From Candidatus Kuenenia stuttgartensis (GTDB lineage Bacteria; Planctomycetota; UBA1135; UBA2386), in contig CAMAUH010000261.1 of NCBI GenBank assembly GCA_945861365.1, positions 1 to 6,402 on the forward strand: 6,402 nt of DNA, read 5' to 3'. The notes beneath the pieces were generated by a model. It saw only the letters and a list, made by a program, of their open reading frames with translations. It ran no database searches and had not been told where the DNA came from. The position numbers and the translations under genes were made by a program. Positions within the stretch are counted from its first letter, which is position 1. Each line of letters begins with the position of its first letter. Of this stretch, positions 5,641 to 6,402 are shown piece after piece.

Positions 5641-6402
5641 TCAGCTCGTGCTGGCCGACGACGCGTCGCCGTCGGTCTTGCCGTCTTCGTCGGAATCGGG
5701 GGTCGTGGGAGGCGCCGGCGGTGCACCGTCGGCGCTCGGTTCGGCCGGCGTGCTGCCGTCGGCCTGGTTCTCTTCCGCGACCGAACGTTCGAGTTCGGCG
5801 CGGGTCATGATGTCGATGTCCCAGCCAGTCAGTTTGCTGGCGAGGCGCACGTTCTGGCCCTTGCGGCCGATCGCCAGCGACTGCTGGTCCTCGTTGACGA
5901 TCACCAGCGCCTTCTTGGCCGCCGGGTCGAGCGTGATGTCGCCGACTTCGGCCGGCTTCAGGGCGTTGGCGATCAGCGTGGTGGGGTCGCTGTTCCAGCG
6001 GATGATGTCGATGCGCTCGCCGTTCAGCTCGTCGATGATCGACTTGATGCGGTTGCCGCGCACGCCGACGCAGGCGCCGACGCAGTCGACCTTGTCGTCG
6101 CCGGAATCGACGGCCAGCTTGGTGCGGTAACCCGGCTCGCGCTCGATGCGGCGGATGCTGATGGTGCCGTCGCTGATCTCCGGCACTTCGAGTTCGAACA
6201 GCGCACGGACCAGATCGCGGTGCGTGCGGCTCAGGATTACCTTCACGCGCGGCCCGACCTTCTTGACCTCGAACACCAGCGCGCGGATGCGCTCGCCGAT
6301 GTTGTAGGACTCGCTGCGCACCTTCTCGGCGCGCGGCAGTATGCCCTCGGTCGTGCGGCCGAGGTTGACGATCACGGTGTCGCCCTCGAAGCGCTGGATG
6401 GT
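5641..6402 (-). CDS. nusA: Transcription termination/antitermination factor NusA (5' end missing)
   Basis: NusA binds elongating RNA polymerase and nascent RNA in the cytoplasm and modulates pausing, termination and antitermination. The window holds the last 253 codons, open at the right edge and ending in TGA at 5641-5643. Counting from the first visible residue, an S1 domain spans about 4-75 and ends in the LSRT signature (57-60), followed by FELEVPEI and REPGYRTK. KH1 contains VDCVGACVG with a GxxG loop at 113-116. KH2 contains EDQQSLAIGRKGQN with its GxxG at 179-182, then KLTGWDIDI. The roughly 135-residue N-terminal RNA polymerase-binding domain must lie beyond the edge. The in-frame GTG at 6373-6375 is internal Val, because S1 sequence continues upstream of it. 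After KH2 comes a tail of about 50 residues rich in Ala, Pro, Ser, Asp and Glu. No gammaproteobacterial-type acidic repeats are seen. It is followed by infB after 100 bases. The identification is very secure. Confidence 0.97.
   Translation of the reverse strand, partial: TIQRFEGDTVIVNLGRTTEGILPRAEKVRSESYNIGERIRALVFEVKKVGPRVKVILSRTHRDLVRALFELEVPEISDGTISIRRIEREPGYRTKLAVDSGDDKVDCVGACVGVRGNRIKSIIDELNGERIDIIRWNSDPTTLIANALKPAEVGDITLDPAAKKALVIVNEDQQSLAIGRKGQNVRLASKLTGWDIDIMTRAELERSVAEENQADGSTPAEPSADGAPPAPPTTPDSDEDGKTDGDASSASTS

Noticed and set aside
5541..5726. Possible small gene of 61 codons between nusA and infB
   Set aside because: More than a third lies inside the nusA tail in another frame, there is no ribosome-binding site, and the translation (Arg/Pro-rich) resembles nothing known. 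It does not match YlxR or L7Ae-like proteins.
2913..5810. A 965-codon open frame on the plus strand opposite infB
   Set aside because: It is codon-aligned with infB, so it stays open only because infB avoids TTA, CTA and TCA codons here, as expected in GC-rich genes. Its translation is low-complexity and Arg/Gly/His-rich, and IF2 is certain on the other strand.
6373..6375. GTG as a possible start for a shorter NusA-like protein
   Set aside because: The reading frame and S1-domain sequence (QRFEGD) continue upstream to the window edge, so this Val is internal.
1..6402. Search for CRISPR arrays, insertion sequences, tRNA or rRNA genes and defence or toxin-antitoxin modules
   Set aside because: No direct repeats with spacers, terminal inverted repeats with a transposase, tRNA-like cloverleaf or matching protein family was seen. 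The window is almost completely filled by the six minus-strand genes.

Overview
The window is a very GC-rich bacterial stretch in which every supported gene lies on the minus strand, so transcription runs from the right edge to the left. In that order it holds nusA (5' end cut by the window edge), infB, a DUF503/ylxP gene, rbfA, and two genes for unrecognised exported proteins, the second cut by the left edge. The intergenic gaps are 100, 21, 25, 73 and 27 bases. No gap exceeds 300 bases, and none holds a convincing promoter, terminator or RNA gene. The simplest reading is one transcription unit.

The right-hand two thirds (about 1877-6402) is the conserved transcription/translation cluster. 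NusA acts on elongating RNA polymerase, IF2 brings initiator fMet-tRNA to the ribosome, RbfA matures the 30S subunit, and YlxP is a small conserved protein of uncertain role usually found here. The order nusA-infB-ylxP-rbfA matches Bacillus subtilis, but ylxR and the L7Ae-like gene are missing between nusA and infB, and truB does not follow rbfA.

The left third (1-1803) departs from the conserved layout. Two consecutive genes encode proteins with N-terminal signal peptides and no family I can name. They share four short motifs in the same order with similar spacing, and are probably a diverged tandem duplication. The second gene is open across the left edge.

The likely host is a member of the Planctomycetota. 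This is an inference from the GC-rich codon use, the DCVGACVG form of the NusA KH1 motif, the long Pro/Ala-rich IF2 linker, and exported proteins whose signal peptides end in AQ-type junctions. Acidobacteriota or another GC-rich phylum cannot be excluded. Nothing in the window indicates a mobile element, CRISPR array or defence system. The points most worth a second look are the paralogous exported pair and two substitutions at normally conserved functional sites of IF2.
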